Source of the DNA: an uncultured Alphaproteobacteria bacterium
GTDB taxonomy: Bacteria; Pseudomonadota; Alphaproteobacteria; Rs-D84
Length of the DNA: 64,000 nucleotides
NCBI GenBank assembly: GCA_944392535.1
Contig: CALXWY010000001.1
Coordinates: 186,001-250,000 of the forward strand
Reading direction: 5' to 3'
A program made the translations under genes and the position numbers. Below the pieces are notes generated by a model that was given only the letters and a program-made list of their open reading frames with translations, did no database searches and was not told the origin of the DNA. Positions within the stretch are counted from its first letter, which is position 1; every line of letters begins with the position of its first letter. This document shows positions 17,906-26,565 of the stretch, in pieces.

Positions 17906-18415
17906 TTAAACCTCCATCCCGCGTGATGCGGCAATCTGGGCCGCCATTTGGCTTAATCTGTCTGCGGTTGCGTTGCCGCCATCGCCACCAGATACCATAT
18001 GTGCTGGCACGTATACCTTTTTTGCCGGATTGGGCAGCCATATTGTTTTTGCCCCCGATTGGTCAATTATAAATTTATCCAGATTTTGTGAATATGGAAA
18101 CGTCCAGCACATAAATAAATTATCTGTATCTAATCTGCCGCCCCATGCCAATGGAACGCGAAAGCGTATAGATATGTTTTGTGGTATTTGGCGACCGGTC
18201 AGCAGATTTATAAATTCATCTTGGGTTAAATTCATAAATGCCAATTCATCAACCGAATCGGACAATGAACGCGCAAATTCGCGACATAATTTTTTATATT
18301 GTGCAAACCAATCAGGGGCAACGGCAACGTGCGCGGGCTGGACTTCTATGACGGGCATGTCGTCCATATTCATGTCTTTTAATTTCTTTTCAGCCCCGCT
18401 GTGCGTCAGTTGCAT
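17906..18415 (-). CDS. Unknown protein with a degenerate HNH-like segment
   Basis: 169 residues. I do not recognise the family. The stretch RVPLAWGGRLDTDNLFMCW recalls the second half of an HNH nuclease (HxxPlxxGGxxDxDNLxxxC), but the catalytic His is not there. A Gly/Asn-rich tail (GGDGGNATADRL) follows. The start overlaps the stop of the upstream membrane gene by one base (TAATG), showing translational coupling; the SUKH-like gene starts 11 bases after its stop. Inference only: a nuclease-like and immunity-like pairing is possible but unproven. Confidence 0.4.
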   Translation of the reverse strand: MQLTHSGAEKKLKDMNMDDMPVIEVQPAHVAVAPDWFAQYKKLCREFARSLSDSVDELAFMNLTQDEFINLLTGRQIPQNISIRFRVPLAWGGRLDTDNLFMCWTFPYSQNLDKFIIDQSGAKTIWLPNPAKKVYVPAHMVSGGDGGNATADRLSQMAAQIAASRGMEV

Positions 18416-19344
18416 TACCCGATACCTATGTGATTAATAACCGCGTCAATATATTGTGAATATGCATCAAACAGTCCGTTGTCGTCATTGGGTAATGGCG
18501 GATTCGGATGTTGTGACATATATTCCCGCAATTGTGCAATTGTATTAAACATCAATATATCTTGGAATTCAGATGTCTCCGCGTCAGGGGCCGAAATAAC
18601 AAATCCATTTATTATTATATCGTTGTTATCAAGTGTGTCGGAAAATATACCGTCCAGTTTATCAATGACGGTGCGCATTTCTGTGGTCTTGATTCCGATA
18701 CCGCCAATCCACAATGTTTCATTCGTTCCGATGGCCAGTAATGCGATATTTATTCCGTTAATTTTTGGCGACGTTTTTACAGTATAACCCAATGATGTAA
18801 ATATTTCGCGGATTTCGGGCCAATCTTGTTGTGCCGGTGGCGTTGGCGACGGGGTGGAATGCGTGTTTTCGGGTACATACCTTTGTCCTGATTGCATAAT
18901 TCCAGATGGAATGTTCAGACGTGGTGGACGCATGCTGGGCGATGGCGATGTCGTATTTTGTGTCGTGGATGATTCCTGGGGTTGGGCAGGCATTATATCC
19001 AATGTTGATGCATCAGTATTTTGTATGTCATTTGTTGTTGTTTTGGTTGCTTTTGCTTTTTTGTTTTTATCGGATACGTGCATGATTGGCATACGTATTT
19101 TGCGGATGCGGGGGCGGACAATTGCGTACAGCCCCAGTATTGTTACAAACACAATCACCACAATAGATATATAAAATCCAATTTTAATTGGGCTTTGTCC
19201 GGCCTGTAAATATGCCAGGTATTCCCAATGCGCAGCAGAAAATATATTAAATCCAAATGATATATTAAACCAAAAGCATGTTACCAGTGTAATCGCCAGT
19301 AACCATAAAATGCACAGCAATATATAATCAGGTCTGAATTTCAT
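18415..19344 (-). CDS. Membrane protein with a cytoplasmic endonuclease-like domain
   Basis: 309 residues. Two N-terminal membrane segments lie at about 7-30 and 57-78, followed by a basic then Ser/Thr/Pro-rich linker (90-185) and a folded C-terminal domain. That domain reads IREIFTSLGYTVKTSPKING and then GIGIKTTEMRTVID. This layout of a helix, GYxV, GxxI and later IGIK resembles restriction-endonuclease-like (PD-(D/E)xK) folds such as NERD or Mrr domains, but the acidic residue is Asn (GINI). Function unknown. It is the first gene of the minus-strand cluster; the divergent gene at 19388 is 43 bases away. Confidence 0.45.
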   Translation of the reverse strand: MKFRPDYILLCILWLLAITLVTCFWFNISFGFNIFSAAHWEYLAYLQAGQSPIKIGFYISIVVIVFVTILGLYAIVRPRIRKIRMPIMHVSDKNKKAKATKTTTNDIQNTDASTLDIMPAQPQESSTTQNTTSPSPSMRPPRLNIPSGIMQSGQRYVPENTHSTPSPTPPAQQDWPEIREIFTSLGYTVKTSPKINGINIALLAIGTNETLWIGGIGIKTTEMRTVIDKLDGIFSDTLDNNDIIINGFVISAPDAETSEFQDILMFNTIAQLREYMSQHPNPPLPNDDNGLFDAYSQYIDAVINHIGIG

Positions 19345-19387
19345 TTGTCTTTAATTATATCATATTTGTGATAAAGTAGAAAGGGTA

Positions 19388-20068
19388 ATGATTGATACAG
19401 ATTTTATTCTTGAAAATTCAAATGTGTGCGCAATGTGGTGCGCGGCGGATTGCGAACCCACAGATTTGGCGCATGCGGCAAATACCGCCATAGAGCAGGG
19501 GGTGAATACAATATCTGTTGCACCATCGGCGGTCGCGGTTATATGGCCATGGTTGGAAAACAAGAATATTAAAATTTTGGCGCGATTTTATTTGAAATCT
19601 GTGAATTCAGAAACAATGTCTGGCATTACGGCCAATATAAATTCTGTGTTCAAACAGGGGGCCGATGGCGCCCAGATTTTCTTGAATTATAACGATATGG
19701 ACGCGTTCGTATCACAAATTTATGCGATTCGTGACGATTTGTTTTTTAACAAGCGTTTGTTTATCGGGTTTGATATTACATCTGTGCCGCCATGTGATTG
19801 GAATCATGTATGGGACAGTATGCGCCGAATACGCGCAGATGGAATAATATTCGCGTTCACAAATGATACAGGTGATAATTCAAATTTCGTGGGCCAGGTT
19901 TATGGTGCAATGAAGTGCACAGGGAATGAAAATAAAATGTCTGTGCATTTTGCGCCAATGCAAATGCCGGGCCGATTAGAACAGGCGGCGCGTTTGATTA
20001 CGGAACTGTGTCCAGAAATGGTTGATAAAATGAAATTTTTTATCAAAGACAATCCCCGTGCACAATGA
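19388..20068 (+). CDS. Predicted TIM-barrel protein, weakly like deoxyribose-phosphate aldolase
   Basis: 226 residues. The order TDLAHAANTAIEQGVNTISV, then KILARFYLKSV, then GADGAQIFLNYND resembles the DeoC fold (strand, helix, VcV, then a GADEID-like strand), but the two catalytic lysines of DeoC are not evident. So it may be a divergent or non-catalytic relative. AAAGGG lies close before the ATG. Its 3' end overlaps convergently with trmB by about 26 bases, so both ends are tight. Function open. Confidence 0.4.
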   Translation: MIDTDFILENSNVCAMWCAADCEPTDLAHAANTAIEQGVNTISVAPSAVAVIWPWLENKNIKILARFYLKSVNSETMSGITANINSVFKQGADGAQIFLNYNDMDAFVSQIYAIRDDLFFNKRLFIGFDITSVPPCDWNHVWDSMRRIRADGIIFAFTNDTGDNSNFVGQVYGAMKCTGNENKMSVHFAPMQMPGRLEQAARLITELCPEMVDKMKFFIKDNPRAQ

Positions 20069-20684
20069 TGTATTTTGGTGACGCGGTGTTTGCCATGTTT
20101 TTTTGTTGGTATCTGGTGTGAACAGTGTTCATATTTGGTGTTTCAAATTTAAGTTTTGCGATTTGCAACTGGGATAAAATCCAGTCATAATATTCCCAAT
20201 GATCGGTGCCGATAATAATTTCGCCATCTGTGCTTAACCGATTCGCCAATGTGCGTAAAAAGTCGGCATTCAGTAATCGGCGCTTTTCATGTCGGGCCTT
20301 GGGCCATGGGTCGGGATGCAGAATCCATATTTGTTCAAACTGCGAATCGGTTTGACGCAAAAAGTCGCGCACATCATCAGCAAAAATACGAATGTTTTTA
20401 TACTCATCGCGAATCGCACCATTGTCATCTGTGATTGCCGACAACAGTGATGCAACACCATTGATAAATGGTTCGGCACCAATTACGATTTTGGCCGGCA
20501 TTTGCCGGGCAATTTCACGCAAATGTTCACCCGAACCAAATCCAATTTCCAGTATTTTGCCGGTATTTGCCGGCAAATTTGTTGGTGAAATTGTCGGTAA
20601 AACCCGGTCAATCAGCATTGTTTGACGGGCGGATAATTTTTTGCCATGACGGCGGCCAAATGTTCTTAATTCTTGTTTTTCCAT
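20043..20684 (-). CDS. trmB: tRNA (guanine-N7)-methyltransferase TrmB
   Basis: 213 residues. The SAM-binding motif LEIGFGSGEHL (about 44-54) and the diagnostic WILHPDPWPKARHEKRRL, with the C-terminal GTDHWEYYDWIL, identify TrmB. It methylates G46 in the variable loop of many tRNAs, in the cytoplasm. The N-terminal FGRRHGKKLS matches the family's RxxGR(R/K)xG. Its last codons overlap the 19388 gene on the other strand. Confidence 0.96.
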   Translation of the reverse strand: MEKQELRTFGRRHGKKLSARQTMLIDRVLPTISPTNLPANTGKILEIGFGSGEHLREIARQMPAKIVIGAEPFINGVASLLSAITDDNGAIRDEYKNIRIFADDVRDFLRQTDSQFEQIWILHPDPWPKARHEKRRLLNADFLRTLANRLSTDGEIIIGTDHWEYYDWILSQLQIAKLKFETPNMNTVHTRYQQKNMANTASPKYIIVHGDCL

Positions 20685-20730
20685 ATATTTAGTATAAAAT
20701 TCAAAGGTTAATAAAACAAGGATTTATAAA

Positions 20731-21291
20731 ATGACCGATTTTCCAAAATCAATAGATTGTGGTGATTTTCGTCTGGAAAAGGTTGCGCCGACGTTTGATG
20801 TGGCGCGGTATTTATTTGAATTGGTGGATTCACAACGTGAATATATGGCCCAGTGGTTGGAATGGGTGGATAAGTCAAATTGCCCAGAAGATATGTATCC
20901 ACATTTGTTAAAGGCGTCTGGTGTAACCCATCCTGGGTACTATATCATCGTTGATGATAAAATTGTTGGGGCAATTGATTTGGTCAGGGTGGACGAAAAA
21001 CACAAAACGGTTGAGATTGGGTATTGGTTATCGCGTGATTATAATGGGCGCGGGATTATGACGCGTGCGGTGCATGCAATGGAAAAATTGGCGTTTGATA
21101 TGCTGGGGATGCATCGGGTGGAAATTCGTGCAGATGTGCGCAATAAAAAATCATGTGCGGTGGCGGAACGTGCCGGATACGTGTATGAAGGCGTCTTGCG
21201 CGGTGCATATGTTTTACGTGGTGTGCCGACGGACATTGCGGTGCGTTCAAAATTAAAATCAGAATGGGAAAAGGAAAATAAAAATGCGTAA
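20731..21291 (+). CDS. GNAT N-acetyltransferase, RimJ/RimL type
   Basis: 186 residues. GNAT features are EYMAQWLEWVDK, IVGAIDLVRVD, then VEIGYWLSRDYNGRGIMTRAV (the acetyl-CoA motif, RGxxxxA-like) and HRVEIRADVRNKKSCAVAERAGY. This order is that of RimJ/RimL-type enzymes, which acetylate N-terminal amino groups of ribosomal proteins or other amines. The exact substrate is unknown. The stop overlaps the gltX start by eight bases. Confidence 0.85.
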   Translation: MTDFPKSIDCGDFRLEKVAPTFDVARYLFELVDSQREYMAQWLEWVDKSNCPEDMYPHLLKASGVTHPGYYIIVDDKIVGAIDLVRVDEKHKTVEIGYWLSRDYNGRGIMTRAVHAMEKLAFDMLGMHRVEIRADVRNKKSCAVAERAGYVYEGVLRGAYVLRGVPTDIAVRSKLKSEWEKENKNA

Positions 21292-22861
21292 AGGTTTATC
21301 GCCGGAATTAATCGCACGTGTGTTGGGCGGCGCGCCAAAATATACTTTGGCAGAACTGGAAGAAAAATTCCCGCCGCGTAATTTGCCGGATGGTGCGTTT
21401 GTAACGCGCTTTGCACCAAGTCCCACGGGATATATGCATATTGGTGGCCTGTACCAGGCATTGGTTGATTGTAAATTGGCATACGATACGGGCGGGATTT
21501 TTATGCTGCGCATTGAAGATACAGATACCAAGCGTGAAGTGGCAGATGCCGTGAATGTCATTTGTGATTCAATGCGGCAATTTGGTTTGCAATATAATAA
21601 TATGCCGGAATATGGTCCGTATTACCAATCCCGGCGGCGCGATATTTATCACAGTGTGGCGGCCGATTTATTGGCGCGTGGTTTGGCGTATCCGTGCTTT
21701 TTAACCGCGGACGAGATGGCGCGCATTCGCGAAAATCAAAAGGCTGCGGGATTTGCAACCGGCATTTACGGTGAATTTGCGCGCGACCGCGATATTACTG
21801 ATGATGAAATAATTCGTCGTTTGGACGCCGGCGAAGTGCCATCTGTTCGTTTGTATTCAACTGGTAACCCCGAACAACGTATTTTCTGTAAAGATGCAGT
21901 TCGTGGTTCAATTGGTTTTCCGGAAAATAACGAAGATATTGTTTTAATTAAATCAAATGACGGTTTGCCGACATATCATTTTGCGCATCTGTGTGATGAT
22001 CATTTTATGCGCACAACGCATGTTGTGCGTGGCGAAGAATGGTTGCCGTCATTTCCGCTGCATATTCAATTGTTTCGTATGATGGGATGGATGCCACCGT
22101 TATATATTCATACATCCACAATTGATAAAATTGATGCGGATACTGGAAAACAGCGAAAATTATCCAAGCGACACGACCCAGAAGCGAATGTTGCGTTCTT
22201 TCTGGCCGATGGTTGGCCGACCGAGGCTGTGTTGGAATATCTGTTTAATATTGCCGCATCTGGGTATGAAGAGGCAAAGAATAAAGGCCAGGTTAAAAAT
22301 ATTTGGGAATACCAATTGCGGCCAAAGAAAATTCCTATGTCGGGCGCGTTGTTTGATATGAAAAAACTGGAATGGTGGGCGCGTGAATTTATCGGGACGT
22401 TGCCGGTTGATGAATTGGCGCGCCGCGTTCGTGATTGGGCAAATGAATATGACCCAGTGTGGGCGGCGCGAATCGGTGGTAACCCCGAATATCTGAAAAA
22501 CATTTTGGCAATTGAACGCGATAATCCAAAGCGTATTCGCAAAGATTTTATTACATGGAAACAGACTTTGGACGAAGTGTCTTATTTTTGGGACGATTTG
22601 TTTGCGCCGAATACCGAATATGCGTTTAATCACGATTTACTGCGCGCGTTTTTGAAAACATTTGATATTTGCGATGATAAAGACGCGTGGTGGAATAAAA
22701 TTGTTGCGATTGCGGCGGCCACGGGCGTGAAAAATGGTGATGTTGCCATGAATCTGCGTGTGGCGGTAACGGGGCGCACAAATACCCCGGATCTGTATTC
22801 AATTATGCAGGTTATGGGCGCAGATCGGGTTGTGTCACGAATTCAGGGGATGTTAAAATGA
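21284..22861 (+). CDS. gltX: Glutamyl-tRNA synthetase, Clostridia-like long form
   Basis: 525 residues. The HIGH motif is PSPTGYMHIGG and the KMSKS motif is KLSKRHD. Unlike most GluRS, about 40 residues precede the first strand (AELEEKFPPRNLPDGAF). This N-terminal block resembles the form I know from Clostridia (EEKYPKRNL...VTRFAPSPTGFMHIGG). It charges tRNA-Glu and, as GatCAB is present in the window, probably also tRNA-Gln for transamidation. The start overlaps the GNAT stop; the stop overlaps the next start (ATGA). Transfer from Firmicutes is an inference. Confidence 0.93.
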   Translation: MRKGLSPELIARVLGGAPKYTLAELEEKFPPRNLPDGAFVTRFAPSPTGYMHIGGLYQALVDCKLAYDTGGIFMLRIEDTDTKREVADAVNVICDSMRQFGLQYNNMPEYGPYYQSRRRDIYHSVAADLLARGLAYPCFLTADEMARIRENQKAAGFATGIYGEFARDRDITDDEIIRRLDAGEVPSVRLYSTGNPEQRIFCKDAVRGSIGFPENNEDIVLIKSNDGLPTYHFAHLCDDHFMRTTHVVRGEEWLPSFPLHIQLFRMMGWMPPLYIHTSTIDKIDADTGKQRKLSKRHDPEANVAFFLADGWPTEAVLEYLFNIAASGYEEAKNKGQVKNIWEYQLRPKKIPMSGALFDMKKLEWWAREFIGTLPVDELARRVRDWANEYDPVWAARIGGNPEYLKNILAIERDNPKRIRKDFITWKQTLDEVSYFWDDLFAPNTEYAFNHDLLRAFLKTFDICDDKDAWWNKIVAIAAATGVKNGDVAMNLRVAVTGRTNTPDLYSIMQVMGADRVVSRIQGMLK

Positions 22862-23604
22862 CAAAATCAAGACAGGTTACGCGTAAGCAGTTAAAAGAAG
22901 TTAAATCCGATTCGCGTGCGAATCGTTTGTTGCGTATTTTGCGTGCAACGGGGCTGTTTCGCTGGGAACGCCCCAGCACCCATGCCGAAGAAGTGTTAAA
23001 TATATTAACACATGGTATTGGGGTTGGGTTGGCAATTGCGGGATTGACGTTGTTGGTTGTGTTTGCGGCGTTGGCGCATAATCCGTGGGCGGTTGTATCC
23101 TGCGCGATTTTTGGCGCGACGATGATAACGCTGTATTTCGGTTCCACAATGTGCCATGCGACAATCGGACGACGTGGCGAAAGTTTTTTTGAAGTATGGG
23201 ACAGTGTTGCCATTTATGCATTGATTGCCGGTACATATACGCCGTTTTTGTTGGTAAATTTGCGTGGCGGATTGGGATGGACTGTGTTCGGTATTTTGTG
23301 GGCCATTGTGATTTTTGGCGCAATTATGAAAATTCGCAGTCCAAAGCAGCAACCAAAATGGATGGTGGCGCTGTATCTGGTTATGGGGTGGACGTTGCTG
23401 TTCATATTGCCGGCAATGTTGCATAATATCCCGCCGCGTGGGTTGTGGTTTATTCTGGCGGGTGGACTGTCTTATTCGCTGGGGGTCATATTTTACCTGT
23501 GGCGAAAAATGAAGTTTTCGCATGCGGTGTGGCATTTGTTTGTAATCGGGGGCAGTGTGTGTTTCTTTTTCGCCGTGTTGTTTGGATGTATAATTGACTT
23601 TTAA
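22858..23604 (+). CDS. Hemolysin III (PAQR/YqfA-type) membrane protein
   Basis: 248 residues with seven membrane segments. The motif set fits the Hly-III/PAQR family: EEVLNILTHGIGVGLA near the first helix, then STMCHATIGRR, WDSVAIYALIAGTYTPF, and HAVWHLFVIGGSV near the end. These supply the conserved His, Asp and Ser that may form a zinc hydrolase site. Bacterial function is uncertain; hemolysis was reported for one Bacillus member. The first 40 residues are basic and cytoplasmic. It overlaps gltX by ATGA. Confidence 0.88.
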   Translation: MTKSRQVTRKQLKEVKSDSRANRLLRILRATGLFRWERPSTHAEEVLNILTHGIGVGLAIAGLTLLVVFAALAHNPWAVVSCAIFGATMITLYFGSTMCHATIGRRGESFFEVWDSVAIYALIAGTYTPFLLVNLRGGLGWTVFGILWAIVIFGAIMKIRSPKQQPKWMVALYLVMGWTLLFILPAMLHNIPPRGLWFILAGGLSYSLGVIFYLWRKMKFSHAVWHLFVIGGSVCFFFAVLFGCIIDF

Positions 23605-23627
23605 CGGGACAGTATCCAGATTTTATG

Positions 23628-23655
23628 TTGAATAAATTATGTGATTTTGTATAAA
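23628..23655 (+). promoter_or_regulatory. Predicted promoter of the DUF1796-like gene
   Basis: TTGAAT at 23628-23633 and TATAAA at 23650-23655 with a 16-base spacer. It lies in the 86-base gap before the ATG at 23691. Confidence 0.5.
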
Positions 23656-23690
23656 ATACATGGGAATTTTATCCTGATAAGGACACAAGT

Positions 23691-24638
23691 ATGAAATTAC
23701 AAAAGTTTTTTGTAAATCTGTTATGTGCATTTGTTCCGGTTAAAAAGTGGCGCCACAGTATACGCCGGCATTTATTTTATGATAAATTTGCCAGACAAAA
23801 CTATGTGGCATTAAAGCAAGAATGGCTGGCCAGGAATGGTGGCAAAAAATTGTTGCCGGGTCGGTTTGAAAAATATGACTTGGTGTTCGGCATTGGGGCC
23901 ACATGTAACGTTAAGACGTATTTGAATTTTTTTGAATTATCAAAGTTCACAACACCGCTTGATTGGACAGCGGGGGAAACAGTAAATGGTTTTTGGAACC
24001 AATCAAGAATATATAGAGATACAAAATTTACAGAAAAAGTAAAGGCGTTGTGTAATGATTTTGATGGATATTATAATCCATCGGATTTTTATTTAAGAAA
24101 CAAGCCGATGAAAGATGATATCTTTCACCATATGGCTGAAAATATAAGAACAGGTATTTCGTTTGTACATTCTTTTCCGATTGAACAGAGTATGGAACAA
24201 TATATGCCGACGTTTGTTGAAACAATGAAACGGCGATCAAAGCGGTTGATAAAAGCAATAAAAAAATCTGATAAAATTTTGATTGTTTGGCTGCATCGGG
24301 TTTTGGACCAGATAGATGCAATGGATGCCCCAGTTACAGATGCACAAATAACCGATGCCATAAAAAGGTTAAGTAAAAAGTTCCCGGGCAAGTACATAGA
24401 TTTTGTGTTCTTTGAAAACGATGGGTACAAGAACAGGTTTGAGTTTGAAAAATGCGAAATTTCTGTTCCAAAAATCCCAAATTGTCGGGCATATCGTGTA
24501 AAATCAAATCATTATATTCTTGAACCAATTTATACTTACAAATATCATTTCCCAGGTGGCAGATTTGGCCAGCCGTCGTTGGTTATTTCCGAAGCGTTGG
24601 ATAATATCAGTTTAACCGGTAAAAAAATCGTGGATTAA
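23691..24638 (+). CDS. DUF1796-type (putative papain-like cysteine peptidase) protein
   Basis: 315 residues. The stretch LVFGIGATCNVKTYLNFF and then TTPLDW matches the DUF1796 signature (FSLGxxCxxA...PFDW), where the Cys is proposed as nucleophile. Further along come WLHRVL, FFENDG and a C-terminal YHFPGG. The family is often found near surface-polysaccharide genes, and a transfer or modifying role has been suggested. No signal peptide is evident. It has its own promoter and sits alone between hemolysin III and the thrS leader. Confidence 0.65.
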   Translation: MKLQKFFVNLLCAFVPVKKWRHSIRRHLFYDKFARQNYVALKQEWLARNGGKKLLPGRFEKYDLVFGIGATCNVKTYLNFFELSKFTTPLDWTAGETVNGFWNQSRIYRDTKFTEKVKALCNDFDGYYNPSDFYLRNKPMKDDIFHHMAENIRTGISFVHSFPIEQSMEQYMPTFVETMKRRSKRLIKAIKKSDKILIVWLHRVLDQIDAMDAPVTDAQITDAIKRLSKKFPGKYIDFVFFENDGYKNRFEFEKCEISVPKIPNCRAYRVKSNHYILEPIYTYKYHFPGGRFGQPSLVISEALDNISLTGKKIVD

Positions 24639-24643
24639 GTTTG

Positions 24644-24672
24644 TTGACATTTTGTGGTATTAGTATTATTAT
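24644..24672 (+). promoter_or_regulatory. Strong promoter of the thrS leader
   Basis: A perfect TTGACA at 24644-24649 and TATTAT at 24667-24672 with a 17-base spacer. RNA would begin around 24679, only a few bases before the leader ATG at 24683. It is the best -35 match I noticed in the window. Confidence 0.8.
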
Positions 24673-24682
24673 TCAATCTGTT

Positions 24683-24742
24683 ATGAAAAAAATTGGTTTC
24701 TTGTTCGTTACAATAACAACCACAACCCCCACGGGGGTATAA
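24683..24742 (+). CDS. Threonine-rich leader peptide upstream of thrS
   Basis: 19 residues, MKKIGFLFVTITTTTPTGV, ending at TAA 24740-24742. Six of the 19 residues are Thr (codons ACA, ACA, ACC, ACA, ACC, ACG), grouped in TITTTTPT, directly upstream of thrS. This resembles the thrL leader of enterobacterial threonine operons, in which ribosome stalling at Thr codons senses charged tRNA-Thr. I infer a translation-dependent control of thrS. There is no Shine-Dalgarno site, but the promoter places the ATG almost at the RNA start. Confidence 0.75.
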   Translation: MKKIGFLFVTITTTTPTGV

Positions 24743-24817
24743 GATTTCTATTTGCGCATTGGCGCGTTCGGTGTAATAATCAATAACAATTCGTTTAATT
24801 TTTTTATAACAAGGGGA
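24726..24817 (+). promoter_or_regulatory. Possible leader RNA switch between the Thr leader and thrS
   Basis: CCCCC at 24726-24730 can pair with GGGGG at 24733-24737, or its C-run with GGGG of the thrS ribosome-binding site AAGGGGA at 24811-24817. The two pairings exclude each other, which would suit a stalling-controlled switch. A T-run (24800-24805) follows only a weak stem. This is an inference from complementarity. Confidence 0.4.
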
Positions 24818-24824
24818 TTTTATT

Positions 24825-26558
24825 ATGTCTTATCCGATTGAAACGATTCGTCATTCGTTGGCACACGTTATGGCGGCGGCGGTACAAAAGTTGTACCCAG
24901 ATGTTAAATTTGCCGGGGGGCCGGCGATTGAAAACGGCTTTTATTATGATTTTGATACAGAACATCGTTTTTCCGAAGAAGACTTTGAAAAGATAGAACG
25001 CGAAATGCGTGAACTGATTAAATCAAATGGCCGATTTGAACAACGTAATGTCAGTCTGGATGAAGCCAAGCAGATTTTTGCCGCACAACCGTACAAGATG
25101 GAATGGTTGAATGAATACGATGCCGCTGGCGAAGCGTTGTCTGTGTATACTTTCCGCGATTTTGTGGATTTATGTCGTGGGCCACACGTTGAAAGTTCCA
25201 AGGATTTACCACGCGATTCGTTCAAAATTCGTACTGTTGCGGGTGCATACTGGAAAGGTGACGCAAAAAATAAAATGTTGCAACGTATATATGTTGATGC
25301 GTTCGCAACCAAAGAAGAATTAGATGAATTCTTGAAAATGCAAGAAGAAGCCGCCGCGCGCGATAACCGTAAACTGGGCAAGGATATGGATTTATTCCAT
25401 TTTGAACCAGATTATGCCCCGGGTGCGGTATTCTGGCACGACAAAGGGTACAAAATTTATCGCCGTCTGATTGATTATATCCGTCATCGCCAAGAAATGG
25501 CCGGTTATCAAGAAATTTCAACCCCGTCTGTTATGGACAGATCGCTGTGGGAACGCAGTGGACATTGGGCAAAATATGGTGAACATAATTATTCCGGAAA
25601 AACCCAGGATGGAAAAACTTTTTGTGTAAAGCCGATGTCTTGTCCGGGCGGAATGCTGGTCTTTGGCCAGGGTATCAAATCGTACAAAGATTTGCCGTTG
25701 TATTTGGCGGAATTCGGTAAAGTTTGCCGGTACGAGGCCGCTGGTGGGCTGTCGGGATTAATGCGTGTGCGCGAATTTACCCAAGACGATGCGCATATTT
25801 TCTGTACCGAAGAACAATTGGAAGAAGAAGTTGTAAAAATATTACGCTTTATCAAAGATATTTATGGCAAGTTTGGTTTTACAAATATTTCCATGAAATT
25901 GGCAACGCGCAAGGAATCAGAGTTCCGTATCGGGTCTGATGAAATTTGGGACAAGGCCGAAGGCGCGTTAAAGCATGCGTTGGATGCAAATGGTATTGAA
26001 TATGAAATTGCGCCAGGGGATGCTGCGTTTTATGGACCAAAAATTGATAATTATTTGAAAGATGCGCTGGGGCGCACGTGGCAGTGTGGTACCGTGCAAT
26101 TGGATATGAATTTGCCAGAACGATTTGATTTATCATATATTGGTGAAGATGGTGAAAAACATCGTCCGATTATGTTGCACCGCGCAATGTTGGGTTCAAT
26201 TGAACGTTTTATGGGAATATTACTGGAATCTACGGGTGGTAATTTGCCACTGTGGTTATCCCCAGAACCAGTTGTGGTAACACCAATTTCGGAAAAGTAT
26301 CGTGACTATGCAACGGATGTTGTGAACCGTTTGCGGAATGCCGGTGTGTATGCGCGTGCAGATTTACGTGATGAAAAAGTAAACTATAAAATCCGTGAAC
26401 TGTCGCTGGCCAAGACGCCGATTATCGCAATCGTTGGCGAAAAAGAAATGGAAAATAATACCGTGACTTTGCGTCATCTGGGTGTGGAAAAACAAGAAAC
26501 GATGCCTGTGGACGAATTTGTCGCCAGTATGGCCGATGCCGTGAAATTGCCGGCGTAA
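24825..26558 (+). CDS. thrS: Threonyl-tRNA synthetase, without the N-terminal TGS domain
   Basis: 577 residues, shorter than the common 640-residue form. It starts directly with the editing domain, where IRHSLAHVMAAAV supplies the HxxxH site. The class II core has the motif with MSCPGGMLVFGQGIK and YLAEFGKVCRYEAAG, then VREFTQDDAHIFC, and the C-terminal anticodon domain (EPVVVTPISEKYRDYA). The N-terminal TGS domain present in most ThrRS is missing here, as in some other bacteria. It is preceded by a Thr-rich leader. Start ATG at 24825 has AAGGGGA eight bases upstream. Confidence 0.96.
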   Translation: MSYPIETIRHSLAHVMAAAVQKLYPDVKFAGGPAIENGFYYDFDTEHRFSEEDFEKIEREMRELIKSNGRFEQRNVSLDEAKQIFAAQPYKMEWLNEYDAAGEALSVYTFRDFVDLCRGPHVESSKDLPRDSFKIRTVAGAYWKGDAKNKMLQRIYVDAFATKEELDEFLKMQEEAAARDNRKLGKDMDLFHFEPDYAPGAVFWHDKGYKIYRRLIDYIRHRQEMAGYQEISTPSVMDRSLWERSGHWAKYGEHNYSGKTQDGKTFCVKPMSCPGGMLVFGQGIKSYKDLPLYLAEFGKVCRYEAAGGLSGLMRVREFTQDDAHIFCTEEQLEEEVVKILRFIKDIYGKFGFTNISMKLATRKESEFRIGSDEIWDKAEGALKHALDANGIEYEIAPGDAAFYGPKIDNYLKDALGRTWQCGTVQLDMNLPERFDLSYIGEDGEKHRPIMLHRAMLGSIERFMGILLESTGGNLPLWLSPEPVVVTPISEKYRDYATDVVNRLRNAGVYARADLRDEKVNYKIRELSLAKTPIIAIVGEKEMENNTVTLRHLGVEKQETMPVDEFVASMADAVKLPA

Positions 26559-26565
26559 TAAATAT

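Noticed and set aside
17895-18041. Longer N-terminus for the SUKH-like protein
   Set aside because: The extra 49 residues are Arg/Trp-rich, unlike the rest, and lie wholly inside the upstream gene in another frame.
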